From: Blastococcus aurantiacus
GTDB lineage: Bacteria; Actinomycetota; Actinomycetes; Mycobacteriales; Geodermatophilaceae
NCBI RefSeq assembly: GCF_900102425.1
Contig: NZ_FNBT01000008.1
Span: forward strand, 1-64,000
Direction of reading: 5' to 3'
Length of the DNA: 64,000 nt
Shown here: positions 39,734 through 47,882 of the stretch, in pieces
Numbering within the stretch: position 1 is the first letter of the stretch
Layout: the number at the start of each line of letters is the position of its first letter
Notes under the pieces: generated by a model
Database searches by the model: none
Told to the model about the DNA's origin: nothing
Seen by the model: only the letters and a program-made list of their open reading frames with translations
Made by a program: the position numbers and the translations under genes

Positions 39734-41608
39734 GTGCGCCGAGCCGCGACCGTCCTGCTGTCCTCCGTGCTGGCCGCCGGTGGCATGGCCGCCGTAGCGC
39801 CTCCGGCGGCGGCGACCGCGGAGATCGCCCCGCGCGACCTCACCATCACGGTGACCGGTCTGGGGCCGGAGAAGCGCACCTGCAGGATCGACGCCGACCT
39901 CTACGTGCCCGCCGGCGTCAGCCGGAACCGGCCCGCGCCCGCACTGCTCACGACCAACGGCTTCGGTGGCACGAAGGACGACCAGGCCGACTTCGCCCAG
40001 GGCTTCGGCGAGCACGGCTACGTGACGCTGGCCTACACCGGCCTGGGCTTCGTCGACGGCGACACCTGCCCGATCACCCTGGACGACGTCGAGCACGACG
40101 GCGCGGCGGCGAGCCAGCTCCTGCGCTTCCTCGGCGGCGACCCCTCGATCGCGGCGATCGACGACACGACCGGCGAGCGCGTGCGGATCGACCAGGTCGT
40201 CCGGGAGGACGCGCGGACCAAGGTCCGGCACGACCCGCAGGTCGGGATGATCGGCGGCTCCTACGGCGGCCAGATCCAGTTCGCCGCCGCAGGCTTCGAG
40301 AACGCCGCACGGACCAACCGGCTGGACGCGATCGTCCCGCAGATCACCTGGAACGACCTGTCCTACTCCCTCGCCCCCGAGAACAGCAGCCTCCCCGGGG
40401 GCACGGTCCGCAACGGGTCGGCCCGCGCCTCGGGCACCGGCGTCTTCAAGTACCAGTGGGCGGCCCTGTTCACCGCGCTCGGGGCCGCGAACGGCGTCCA
40501 GGACCTGCGGGCCCTGGCCGACCCGGCGCAGTTCACCGCCTTCTTCACGGCCGCGTCCCAGACGCGGAACTGCGCGAACTTCGAACCGCAGGTGTGCACG
40601 GCGCTGGCCGAGGTCGCCACGCTCGGGTACCCGAGCCGCCGGTCCGTCGAGTACCTGCGGTCGAACTCGGTGACCAGCTACATGAGGAACGTCCGGGTGC
40701 CCACGCTGCTGGGCCAGGGCCAGGCCGACACCCTGTTCAACCTGCAGGAGTCGGTGGCCACCTACAGCGCGCTGAAGCGGCAGGGGACGCCGGTCTCCCT
40801 GATGTGGCAGTCCTGGGGCCACAGCAGCTCGGCCCCGCAGCCGGGCGAGCTCGACGAGCGGCACCCCGCCCGATCGCTGCAGGGGGCGGCGGCTCTCGCC
40901 TGGTTCGACCACTACGTGCGCGACCGCGGGCCCCGGCCGCCGCAGGGCTTCGCCTACTACCGGGACTGGGTCCACCGGGCGACCGGCAGCATCGCCAAGG
41001 CCTACGCGGTGGCGCCGTCCTACCCCGTCGGCACGGAGCGCACCTTCCACCTGTCCAGCACCGGCGCGGGCGGCGGCGCCCTGGTCGCCTCGCCCCGGCA
41101 GGTGGCCGCGGGCACGAGCGGCTACACCAGCACCGCGCCGATCGGCCCGAACTACACCGAGACCTCGTTCCTGGACCAGACCGGACCGGTCACCGATCCC
41201 GGCCCGACCGCGATCCGCTTCTCCACGCCACCGCTGGCCCAGCCGCTGGACGTCGTCGGATCGCCGCGGCTGACCGTGCAGCTGACCGCTCCGGCCGTGG
41301 CCCTGAGCCAGCGGGCCGGCCCCGGCGGGCAGTTGGTCGCCTACGCCAAGGTCTACGACGTCGGCCCGGACGGCGCGGTCGAGCTGCCGCGCCGGCTGAT
41401 CTCACCGGTGCGCATCACCGACGTGACCCGGCCCGTGACGATCGAGCTCCCCGGGATCGTGCACCGGTTCGAGAAGGGCCACTCGCTCGCGGTGGTCCTC
41501 GCCGGCGGTGACCTCGCCTACCGGGGCGCCACGTTCCCGCAGCAGGTCCAGCTGACCACCGGACCCGGGCGGGTGCAGCGGCTGACCGTCCCGGTCGTCA
41601 GCCGCTGA
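39734..41608 (+). CDS. Secreted X-Pro dipeptidyl-peptidase/CocE-family serine hydrolase
   Basis: A 624-residue exported hydrolase. The signal peptide is AATVLLSSVLAAGGMAAVAPPAAAT. The alpha/beta-hydrolase domain has the nucleophile elbow GGSYGGQ, the catalytic Asp in GQGQADTLF and the His in WGHSS. The C-terminal beta-sandwich (from TAIRFSTPPLAQPLDVVGSP to FEKGHSLAVVLAGGD) is the X-Pro dipeptidyl-peptidase accessory domain. Relatives cleave peptides or acyl esters; the substrate here is unknown. GTG 39734 is set by AGGAG 6 bases upstream and directly precedes the signal peptide. It overlaps the convergent B12-like gene by 11 bases. Confidence 0.88.
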   Translation: MRRAATVLLSSVLAAGGMAAVAPPAAATAEIAPRDLTITVTGLGPEKRTCRIDADLYVPAGVSRNRPAPALLTTNGFGGTKDDQADFAQGFGEHGYVTLAYTGLGFVDGDTCPITLDDVEHDGAAASQLLRFLGGDPSIAAIDDTTGERVRIDQVVREDARTKVRHDPQVGMIGGSYGGQIQFAAAGFENAARTNRLDAIVPQITWNDLSYSLAPENSSLPGGTVRNGSARASGTGVFKYQWAALFTALGAANGVQDLRALADPAQFTAFFTAASQTRNCANFEPQVCTALAEVATLGYPSRRSVEYLRSNSVTSYMRNVRVPTLLGQGQADTLFNLQESVATYSALKRQGTPVSLMWQSWGHSSSAPQPGELDERHPARSLQGAAALAWFDHYVRDRGPRPPQGFAYYRDWVHRATGSIAKAYAVAPSYPVGTERTFHLSSTGAGGGALVASPRQVAAGTSGYTSTAPIGPNYTETSFLDQTGPVTDPGPTAIRFSTPPLAQPLDVVGSPRLTVQLTAPAVALSQRAGPGGQLVAYAKVYDVGPDGAVELPRRLISPVRITDVTRPVTIELPGIVHRFEKGHSLAVVLAGGDLAYRGATFPQQVQLTTGPGRVQRLTVPVVSR

Positions 41609-41969
41609 GGCCCTCGCGCACCCAGCCGACCAGCTCGGCCGGCGCGGTGTCGTGCGGGAACACCCGCGCGACCCCGGGCGGGACGTCGTCGGCGACGGCG
41701 AAGAGCAGCACGTCCTCGACGCCCCGGTCGGCCAGCAGGTCCCGGAAGCGGGCGAGCGGTCCCGCATCGCCGTCCCGGGGCAGGACGATGCCGACGGCGT
41801 CGGCGTCCTCCTGCACGACGGTCTCGACGAGCTGTCCGGGTGCGTGCGGCCGGTCGGTGTAGACGACCTCCATGCCGGCGTCCCGGAGCGCGCGGGCCAG
41901 GACCTCGGCCGTCCGGTCCCCGCCCTCGCGGTCCGGCCCGGCGATGACCACCCGGATGCGTTCCTCCAC
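41598..41969 (-). CDS. Cobalamin-binding-domain-like protein (methylmalonyl-CoA mutase C-terminal type) without the axial histidine
   Basis: A 123-residue protein matching the B12-binding domain of methylmalonyl-CoA mutase along its length: IRVVIAGPDREGGDRTAEVL, then ALRDAGMEVVYTDR, LVETVVQEDADAVGIVLP and VEDVLLFAV. In true cobalamin binders the first segment reads DGHDRG, and its His is the lower cobalt ligand. Here the aligned bases read EGGDR, so the His is Gly and the preceding Asp is Glu. The SGA-type loop is also missing. It probably does not bind B12 in the usual base-off way. GTG 41969 is 6 bases from TAGGGT, so a leaderless mRNA is predicted. Confidence 0.7.
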   Translation of the reverse strand: MEERIRVVIAGPDREGGDRTAEVLARALRDAGMEVVYTDRPHAPGQLVETVVQEDADAVGIVLPRDGDAGPLARFRDLLADRGVEDVLLFAVADDVPPGVARVFPHDTAPAELVGWVREGLSG

Positions 41970-41975
41970 GGGAGA

Positions 41976-41981
41976 ACCCTA
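41976..41981 (-). promoter_or_regulatory. -10-like element overlapping the stop codon of the upstream membrane gene
   Basis: TAGGGT on the minus strand lies 6 bases before the GTG of the B12-like gene. Its TAG is also the stop codon of the gene at 41979-43040. Confidence 0.4.
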
Positions 41982-43040
41982 GGAGGACCGGCGCAGCCGC
42001 CAGGCCAGCACGGTGAGGACGGCGAAGCCCAGCCCGGCCACCACCAGGCCGACGCCGGGCAGCGTCCAGTCCAGGTCGTCGGAGACGACGGCGTCGCGCA
42101 GGCCGGAGATGCCGGCGGCGAGCACGGTGACGGTGATCGCGAGGAGCCCCCCGACGGCGGCGAGGCGGGGCCGCAGCGACGGCGCGGTCACCGAGCAGAG
42201 CACCAGCGCGCCGGCCAGCAGCAGTCCGCCCAGCAGCGCCAGGCCGGGTCGCTCGAGCAGCGCCTGCGGGCCCTCCCGCGTCACGACGACCTCCAGCCCG
42301 GTGGCCGGATCGAGGACGAGGTCGTCGCGCACGTCGGCCGCCGGCAGCGCCAGGGAGAGCACCGTGCCCACGCCCAGCAGCAGCGTGGTGCCGGCCAGCG
42401 GTCCGCGGACGGCGTCGAGGGTGCCCCGGTCGTCCATCACCGTGCGCCCCCAGACAGCCGCGGCGACGCAGCCGGCGAGCACCGTCAGGGCCAGCGCGAC
42501 GAGGCCCGCGACCCACCCGGCACCGATGTGGATGTCGCTGGTCAGCACCTGCTCACCGGCGAGGACCTCGACGCCGGGGCGGTCGGTGGAGCTGCGGCCG
42601 CGGTAGAGCTCGATGAGCAGGTTGCCCAGGGACAGGGCGCCGGCGACCGACGCGTAGGCCAGGCCGAACTTGGGGACGGTGCCCCGGACGAGCAGCACGC
42701 CCACCGCACCACCGACGAGCGGGACGAGCAGCGTGGCGAGGACACCCAGGACGCTGCCGCCCAGGACGAGCTCCTGCCCGTCCACCTCGAGGTAGGTGGG
42801 GAAGGCGGAGACCAGGCCGGCGAGGGCGGCCAGCAGGAGCAGCACCCCGGCGAACCGCGCGCCGGCCGGAACGGTGCCGATGACCAGGCCCTCGCCGCCG
42901 GAAGGGCCCGGGCGTCCCGGGCGCACCCGGTCCCTGGAACCGGCCGCGGCCGCGCCCCCCGCTGTCCGGGGGCGGGCGGCGCGGGCTGCCCCGGTTCGGG
43001 CGTCGCGGGCAGGCACGCAGTTCCCCTTCACGTCGGTCAC
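41979..43040 (-). CDS. Polytopic membrane protein of unknown function
   Basis: A 353-residue protein. About 50 basic, disordered residues come first, followed by eight to nine hydrophobic helices (for example FAGVLLLLAALAGLVSAF, LVPLVGGAVGVLLV, VAGLVALALTVLAGCVAAAV, TLLLGVGTVLSLALPAA, LLGGLLLAGALVLCSV, VVAGLGFAVLTVLAW). GTG 43040 follows GAGG by 7 bases; a second in-frame GTG at 43031 is possible. No enzyme or transporter motif is visible. It abuts the B12-like gene and diverges from the lipase gene. Confidence 0.75.
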   Translation of the reverse strand: MTDVKGNCVPARDARTGAARAARPRTAGGAAAAGSRDRVRPGRPGPSGGEGLVIGTVPAGARFAGVLLLLAALAGLVSAFPTYLEVDGQELVLGGSVLGVLATLLVPLVGGAVGVLLVRGTVPKFGLAYASVAGALSLGNLLIELYRGRSSTDRPGVEVLAGEQVLTSDIHIGAGWVAGLVALALTVLAGCVAAAVWGRTVMDDRGTLDAVRGPLAGTTLLLGVGTVLSLALPAADVRDDLVLDPATGLEVVVTREGPQALLERPGLALLGGLLLAGALVLCSVTAPSLRPRLAAVGGLLAITVTVLAAGISGLRDAVVSDDLDWTLPGVGLVVAGLGFAVLTVLAWRLRRSS

Positions 43041-43199
43041 GAACCGGCCTCGATCGGGACACCCCTCGGGGGCGTCGGTGTGACGGCCACCACACACGGG
43101 CATTACCGTCGGGTGAACGGAGCACAGAGGGGTGCACCGCTCCCGGCAGGCACGCCGAGCACGGCACCGCCGGACGGACGACACGGGGAGATCCAGGCC

Positions 43200-44093
43200 A
43201 TGCGACCGACGGGCACTCCGGGCTCCGAACCAGCGTCGCACACGACCGCCGCTCCGGAGGCCGCGCCACGGAGTGCCCTCCGCGCACTCTGCAGCCCGGC
43301 GACCCTGACCGGCGGCCTCACCGAACTGGCCTGGGTCGGCGCCCACGTCCTGATGTACCCGCTGGGGACGAGGACCGAGCAGCTGCAGCCCGACTCCCTG
43401 CACCGGCCGGGCCGGTCCCCCGCCGTCCGCGCGCTCTTCGCCGCCGACCCGCTGGCCGCCCGCACGCCCGTCCTGCTGGTCCACGGCCTGGTCGACAACC
43501 GCTCGATCTTCGCCGTGATGCGCCGCAGCCTGCGCCGCCGTGGCTTCGCCTCCGTGTGCTCGTGGAACTACAGCCCCCTGCTCCGCGACGTCGCCCGGGC
43601 CGCCGAGGACCTCGGCGCGCACATCGAGCGCATCTGCGCCCAGACCGGGCACGACCGCGTCCACGTGGTCGGGCACAGCCTGGGTGGGCTGATCGCCCGG
43701 TACCACGTCCAGCGGCAGGGCGGGGACCGTCGCGTCGACTCCCTGGTCACGCTGGGCACGCCGCACGGCGGGTCGGTGCTCGCCCATGCCCTGCCGACGC
43801 CGCTGGTGCGTCAGCTCCGGCCCGGCTCGCCCGTCCTGCAGGATCTGGCCGAGCCCGTCGACCGGTGCGACACCCGCATCACGGCGATCTACAGCGACCT
43901 CGACCAGCTCGTGCTGCCGACGTCGGCCGGCCGCTGCGACCACCCCGACCTCGATGCCCGCAACGTGCTCGTCCGAGGGGTGGGGCACATGTCGCTGCCC
44001 ATCCACCGCGGAGTGCTGGACGAGGTCGCCCTGACGCTGGCCGGCGGCCGCGCCGCGACCGCCGACCGCGCACCGGTGCACGCCGTCGCCTGA
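43200..44093 (+). CDS. Alpha/beta-hydrolase, triacylglycerol lipase/esterase type
   Basis: A 297-residue protein. VLLVHGLVDNRSIF gives the oxyanion-hole strand, HVVGHSLGGLIARYHVQ the nucleophile Ser, SDLDQLVLPTSAG the acid, and GVGHMSLPIH the catalytic His. TLGTPHGGS is typical of class I lipases. The N-terminus (LRALCSPATLTGGLTELAWVGAHVLMYPL) contains a hydrophobic segment that may anchor it but is not a clear signal peptide. ATG 43200 follows GGGGAG by 9 bases. Acyl-ester or lipid substrate; specificity not visible. Confidence 0.85.
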   Translation: MRPTGTPGSEPASHTTAAPEAAPRSALRALCSPATLTGGLTELAWVGAHVLMYPLGTRTEQLQPDSLHRPGRSPAVRALFAADPLAARTPVLLVHGLVDNRSIFAVMRRSLRRRGFASVCSWNYSPLLRDVARAAEDLGAHIERICAQTGHDRVHVVGHSLGGLIARYHVQRQGGDRRVDSLVTLGTPHGGSVLAHALPTPLVRQLRPGSPVLQDLAEPVDRCDTRITAIYSDLDQLVLPTSAGRCDHPDLDARNVLVRGVGHMSLPIHRGVLDEVALTLAGGRAATADRAPVHAVA

Positions 44094-44183
44094 CCGGCGG
44101 CCCACCCGGCCCACTCCGTTTCGTTACCTGGGGCACAACTCACGACACGGACCGTGATGTGCTTGGTAGCGCCCTTACGCGTC

Positions 44184-44200
44184 GTTACGGTTCGGTCACG
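44184..44200 (+). promoter_or_regulatory. MtrA-like direct repeat upstream of the M23 peptidase gene
   Basis: GTTACG at 44184 and GTCACG at 44195 are direct repeats on one face of the helix (11-base spacing). MtrA response regulators of actinobacteria bind GTnAC-type direct repeats before cell-wall hydrolase genes, and the downstream gene is such a hydrolase. A further GTTAC is at 44123. The rest of the 190-base gap shows no gene. Confidence 0.35.
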
Positions 44201-44283
44201 GCGCCGGTACCCACCGGCGGCGCCCCCGCTCCCCCGACGGGCCGCACCGAGCCCTCGCGGAGCACTGTCCCGGAAGGTGCGCC

Positions 44284-45210
44284 GTGTCCCCCACCAGTGC
44301 GCCCACGCTCCTCGAGCGGCCGGGCCCCGAGGACGGCGCCACCGGCCGCATCGAGCTCGGTCGCGGCACCCCCGCGATCCCCGTCCCCCGTCCGGCGACC
44401 ACCGCGCCCATGCGCGCCGCGGCTGCCGCTGACGCCGAGGCCGCCGCCGGGAACGCCGTCCCCGCGGAGACCGCCGAACCCGTCGTGGCCGACCCGGCCG
44501 GTCCGGCCCCGCAGCCCGGCGCCCGCCGCCGGCTCCCCCGCTTCGCCGCGCTCCGGCGCCTCCCGCACCCGCCCGGCCGGCGCGCACCGATCTGGTTCGC
44601 CGCCCTGGTCGCCGGCGCGCTGGTCGCCGGCGCCCCCGCGATCCTCGACGGGAACGCCGACCGGTCCGACGTCACCGCGTCCGACCTCGGGCTCGGCACC
44701 GACCTCGACCACGGCTTCAGCGGAGGTCTCGAGGACGCCGACGTGCGCCGCGGGATCACCGAGGCCGAGGCCCAGGCCCGCCTCGGCGAGCTGGCCGCCT
44801 CCCGCGCCGCCCGCCAGCCCAAGACGGTGCTGCCGGTCACGGGCCGGCTCACCACCTGCTTCTGCCAGCGCTGGGGCACCATGCACTACGGCCTCGACCT
44901 GGCCGCCCCCCTCGGTACGCCCATCTTCGCGGCCTCCGACGGCGTCGTCCTCCGGGCCGGCAGCGCCTCCGGCTACGGCAACGCCGTCTACGTCCAGGAC
45001 GCCGACGGCAACGTCCACATCTACGGCCACATGCGGTACTACGACGTCTCCGCGGGCGACATCGTGCACGCCGGCGACCAGATCGCGAAGGTCGGCAACG
45101 AGGGCCAGTCCACCGGCCCGCACCTGCACTACGAGATCCACCGCGGGGGCATGCACGGCCGGCCCACCGACCCACGCGCCTGGCTCGCCGAGCGCGGCGT
45201 CTCTCTCTGA
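44284..45210 (+). CDS. Membrane-anchored M23 family metallopeptidase
   Basis: A 308-residue protein with a long Pro/Ala-rich cytoplasmic start, one helix (APIWFAALVAGALVAGAPAI), a short helical stalk (ITEAEAQARLGELAAS) and an extracellular M23 domain. The zinc site is HYGLDLAAP (HxxxD) and HLHYEIH (HxH), with the GYGNAVYVQDADGNVHIYGHM strand between. It should cut peptidoglycan cross-bridges or act as an activator of other wall enzymes. A CFC pair before the domain could form a disulphide. GTG 44284 follows GGAAGG by 6 bases; an MtrA-like repeat lies 84 bases upstream. Confidence 0.9.
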   Translation: MSPTSAPTLLERPGPEDGATGRIELGRGTPAIPVPRPATTAPMRAAAAADAEAAAGNAVPAETAEPVVADPAGPAPQPGARRRLPRFAALRRLPHPPGRRAPIWFAALVAGALVAGAPAILDGNADRSDVTASDLGLGTDLDHGFSGGLEDADVRRGITEAEAQARLGELAASRAARQPKTVLPVTGRLTTCFCQRWGTMHYGLDLAAPLGTPIFAASDGVVLRAGSASGYGNAVYVQDADGNVHIYGHMRYYDVSAGDIVHAGDQIAKVGNEGQSTGPHLHYEIHRGGMHGRPTDPRAWLAERGVSL

Positions 45211-45217
45211 TCTCTCG

Positions 45218-45234
45218 TCGGCCTCCGGCCGACA
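45218..45234 (+). terminator. Short hairpin after the M23 gene
   Basis: Perfect 7-base arms GTCGGCC and GGCCGAC, loop TCC, 8 bases after the stop codon. Confidence 0.5.
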
Positions 45235-45287
45235 CCGCGGCCACGTGCCGTTCCCCTGCTGCGCTGAGCGTGTCCTGCGCGCTCGTC

Positions 45288-45307
45288 GGGGGACCCTCTG
45301 GGCCCCC
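45288..45307 (-). terminator. Hairpin after pcrA
   Basis: In the leftward direction GGGGGCCC and GGTCCCCC pair with one mismatch and a 4-base loop, 10 bases after the pcrA stop. Confidence 0.5.
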
Positions 45308-45317
45308 GCTCCTCAGG

Positions 45318-47615
45318 TCAGAGCTTGACGAGGGGGGCGTAGCGCAGGACGAGGCGCTTGGTGCCCCCGGAGCCGAAGTCGACGGTGGCCTGCGCCTTGT
45401 CGCCCGCGCCCGTCACCTCGACCACCGTGCCGAGGCCGAAGGCGTCGTGGCTGACGCGGTCGCCGACGTCGACGGAGACGACCTGCCGGTTGCCCACGCC
45501 GCCGCGCAGGCCACCGGTGGACAGGCCGGTCGCCGCCACCCGCGTCTGCGCCGACCGGTAGCCCGTCGAGGGCGCCGGCGTCGGGTCGAGGCGCTCCCAG
45601 TGGATGGTCTCGGCCGGGATCTCGTCCAGGAACCGGGACGGCGGGTTGTAGGCCGGCTGGCCCCAGCTCGTGCGCACCGTGGCCCGCGAGATGAACAGCC
45701 GCTGCTGGGCGCGGGTGATGCCGACGTAGGCCAGCCGGCGCTCCTCCTCCAGCTCGCGCGGGTCGCCGAGCGCGCGCAGGTGCGGGAAGACGCCGTCCTC
45801 CAGGCCGGTCAGGAAGACCACCGGGAACTCCAGGCCCTTCGCCGTGTGCAGCGTCATCATCGTGACCACGCCGGCGTCGTCACCGGTGACCGGGATCTGG
45901 TCGGCGTCGGCCACCAGGGACACCTGCTCGAGGAAGTCGGTGACCGTGCCGTCGGGGTTGGCCGCCTCGAACTCGGCGGCGACCGAGATGAGCTCGTTGA
46001 GGTTGTCCACCCGCCCCTCGTCCTGCGGGTCGGTGCTGGCCTGCAGCTCGGCCAGGTAACCGGTGCGGTCGAGGATGCTCTCCAGCAGCGCGGCCGGGCC
46101 GGAGCCGGTCTCGACGAGCTGCTCGAACTCCTCGAGCAGGGCCACGAACTCCTGGATCGCCTTGAGCGAGCGGGTGGCCAGCTCCCCCACCTCGGAGCAG
46201 CGGCGCAGCGCGGAGGCGAACGCGATCCGCTCGCGGTCGGCGAAGTTCTCGATACAGGCCTCGGCCCGCTCGCCGATGCCTCGCTTGGGGGTGTTGATGA
46301 CCCGGCGCAGGCTCACGATGTCGGTCGGATTGGCGACGACCTTCAGGTAGGCCAGCGCGTCGCGGACCTCCTTGCGCTCGTAGAACCGGACCCCGCCGAC
46401 GACCTTGTAGGGCATGCCGACCCGGATGAAGACCTCTTCGAAGACACGTGAGGCGTTGTTGGTCCGGTAGAAGACCGCGATGTCCTTGGGCTGGGCGGCG
46501 CCCTCGTCCACCAGCGCGTCGATCTGCTCGGCGACCCAGGCCGCCTCGTCGTGCTCGTTGTCCGCGACGTAGCCCTCGATCAGCTCGCCGTCACCGGAGT
46601 CGGTCCAGAGGTTCTTGGGACGACGGCCGGTGTTCTTGGCGATGACCGTGTTCGCGGCCTTGAGGATGCGCTGGGTCGAGCGGTAGTTCTGCTCGAGCAG
46701 GATCGTGGTGGCCTGCGGGTAGTCGCGCTCGAACTCGTCGATGTTGCGGATCGTGGCCCCGCGGAAGGCGTAGATCGACTGGTCGGCGTCGCCCACGACG
46801 CACAGCTCGGCCATGGGCACCGGGCCCTCGCCGGTGCCCACCAGCTCGCGGACCAGCATGTACTGCGCGTGGTTGGTGTCCTGGTACTCGTCGACCAGCA
46901 CGTGGCGGAACCGGCGGCGGTAGTGCTCGGCGACGTCGGGGAACGCCTGCAGCAGGTGCACCGTGTTCATGATCAGGTCGTCGAAGTCCATGGCGTGCGC
47001 CTGGCGCAGCCGCTGCTGGTACAGCGTGTAGGCCTCGGCGAGCACCTTCTCCGGCGCCGTCCCCGGGACGTAGCTCTCCTCGTCGATCAGCTCGTTCTTC
47101 AGGTTCGACACCTGCGCGGCCAGGCTGCGCCCGGGGTAGCGCTTCGCGTCCAGGTCGAGGTCGCGGGCGACCATCGTCATGAGCCGGACCGAGTCGCCCT
47201 GGTCGTAGATGGTGAACGAGGACTTCAGCCCGAGCTTGCCCGCCTCGGCGCGCAGGATGCGCACGCACATCGAGTGGAACGTCGACACCCACATCGCCCG
47301 CGCGCGGGGGCCGACGAGCTGGGCCACCCGCTCCTTCATCTCGCCGGCGGCCTTGTTGGTGAAGGTGATCGCCAGGATCTCGCCGGGCTGGGTGTGCCGG
47401 GCGCCGAGCAGGTAGGCGATGCGGTGCGCCAGCACCCGGGTCTTGCCCGAGCCGGCACCGGCGACGATGAGCAGCGGCCCGCCCTCGTGGACGACGGCCT
47501 GCCGCTGCGGGCCGTTGAGGCCGGCGAGCATGCGGTCCAGTTCCCGCCCCAGGGACCCGGGCGCGGAGCGCTGGAGTGCGGCGGTGCCGGGGAGGGCCTG
47601 CTGGACGCTGCTCAT
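45318..47615 (-). CDS. pcrA: UvrD/PcrA-type ATP-dependent DNA helicase
   Basis: A 765-residue superfamily 1A helicase for repair and replication-fork maintenance. Motifs in order: GLNGPQRQAV (Q), VAGAGSGKTRVLAHRIA (I), TFTNKAAGEMKERV (Ia), VDEYQDTN (II), VGDADQSIYAFRGA (III), LEQNYRST (IV), VVTMMTLHTAKGLEFPVVF (V) and EERRLAYVGITRAQ (VI). The C-terminal extension ends in DAFGLGTVVEVTG, the Tudor-like segment that binds RNA polymerase in PcrA. ATG 47615 is preceded by a -10-like TACAGT but no Shine-Dalgarno. It diverges from the chorismate mutase leader. Confidence 0.95.
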   Translation of the reverse strand: MSSVQQALPGTAALQRSAPGSLGRELDRMLAGLNGPQRQAVVHEGGPLLIVAGAGSGKTRVLAHRIAYLLGARHTQPGEILAITFTNKAAGEMKERVAQLVGPRARAMWVSTFHSMCVRILRAEAGKLGLKSSFTIYDQGDSVRLMTMVARDLDLDAKRYPGRSLAAQVSNLKNELIDEESYVPGTAPEKVLAEAYTLYQQRLRQAHAMDFDDLIMNTVHLLQAFPDVAEHYRRRFRHVLVDEYQDTNHAQYMLVRELVGTGEGPVPMAELCVVGDADQSIYAFRGATIRNIDEFERDYPQATTILLEQNYRSTQRILKAANTVIAKNTGRRPKNLWTDSGDGELIEGYVADNEHDEAAWVAEQIDALVDEGAAQPKDIAVFYRTNNASRVFEEVFIRVGMPYKVVGGVRFYERKEVRDALAYLKVVANPTDIVSLRRVINTPKRGIGERAEACIENFADRERIAFASALRRCSEVGELATRSLKAIQEFVALLEEFEQLVETGSGPAALLESILDRTGYLAELQASTDPQDEGRVDNLNELISVAAEFEAANPDGTVTDFLEQVSLVADADQIPVTGDDAGVVTMMTLHTAKGLEFPVVFLTGLEDGVFPHLRALGDPRELEEERRLAYVGITRAQQRLFISRATVRTSWGQPAYNPPSRFLDEIPAETIHWERLDPTPAPSTGYRSAQTRVAATGLSTGGLRGGVGNRQVVSVDVGDRVSHDAFGLGTVVEVTGAGDKAQATVDFGSGGTKRLVLRYAPLVKL

Positions 47616-47716
47616 GACGACATCACTGTAAGCCGATCGGGGGACACTTCTCCGGCGCCGTCCACCCCGTCCTCCCCGCCTCGGGCGCGGTCCTGGCCCG
47701 CGCCCGGAGGGTGTGG

Positions 47717-47722
47717 CAGACT
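47717..47722 (+). promoter_or_regulatory. -10-like element before the aromatic leader peptide
   Basis: CAGACT ends 7 bases before the GTG of the leader peptide. The same CAGACT sits 6 bases before the GTG of the gene at 48514. The leader would then be translated from a leaderless mRNA. No good -35 is visible. Confidence 0.4.
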
Positions 47723-47729
47723 CCGTCCC

Positions 47730-47792
47730 GTGCTCGCCACTCACAGCTTTTACTACGGCCACCGGGATCCGGTCGCCGTCGCCGCTGGCTGA
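47730..47792 (+). CDS. Aromatic leader peptide (FYY) of the chorismate mutase attenuator
   Basis: A 20-residue open reading frame, VLATHSFYYGHRDPVAVAAG, ending in TGA at 47790. Phe-Tyr-Tyr in the middle is what a leader peptide would need to sense charged tRNA-Phe and tRNA-Tyr, the end products of the pathway that chorismate mutase opens. It stands 90 bases before the chorismate mutase ATG and 16 bases before a terminator hairpin. It is too short for normal gene calling. GTG as start has no Shine-Dalgarno but is 7 bases from a -10-like element. Chance is possible, but residues, position and hairpin agree. Confidence 0.7.
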   Translation: MLATHSFYYGHRDPVAVAAG

Positions 47793-47808
47793 GCACACGC
47801 CGCACCAG

Positions 47809-47846
47809 ACGCCCCGGGCCCGATGGCTCCGGGGCGTTCTTCGTTT
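47809..47846 (+). terminator. Attenuator terminator before chorismate mutase
   Basis: Arms ACGCCCCGG (47809-47817) and CCGGGGCGT (47829-47837) pair perfectly, and GCC/GGC extends the stem across one bulge to a CGAT loop. The stem is followed by TTCTTCGTTT, the best U-rich tract after any hairpin in this window. It sits between the leader peptide stop and the chorismate mutase gene, not after a gene, so it must act on the gene downstream. Confidence 0.75.
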
Positions 47847-47882
47847 CCGGGGCAGCACGGGCTCCCTCCCGGAAGGACACCC

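Noticed and set aside
44094-44283. c-di-AMP (ydaO-type) riboswitch before the M23 peptidase gene
   Set aside because: Such elements precede wall hydrolase genes in actinobacteria, but I could not find the conserved core sequences or the expected stems in this gap.
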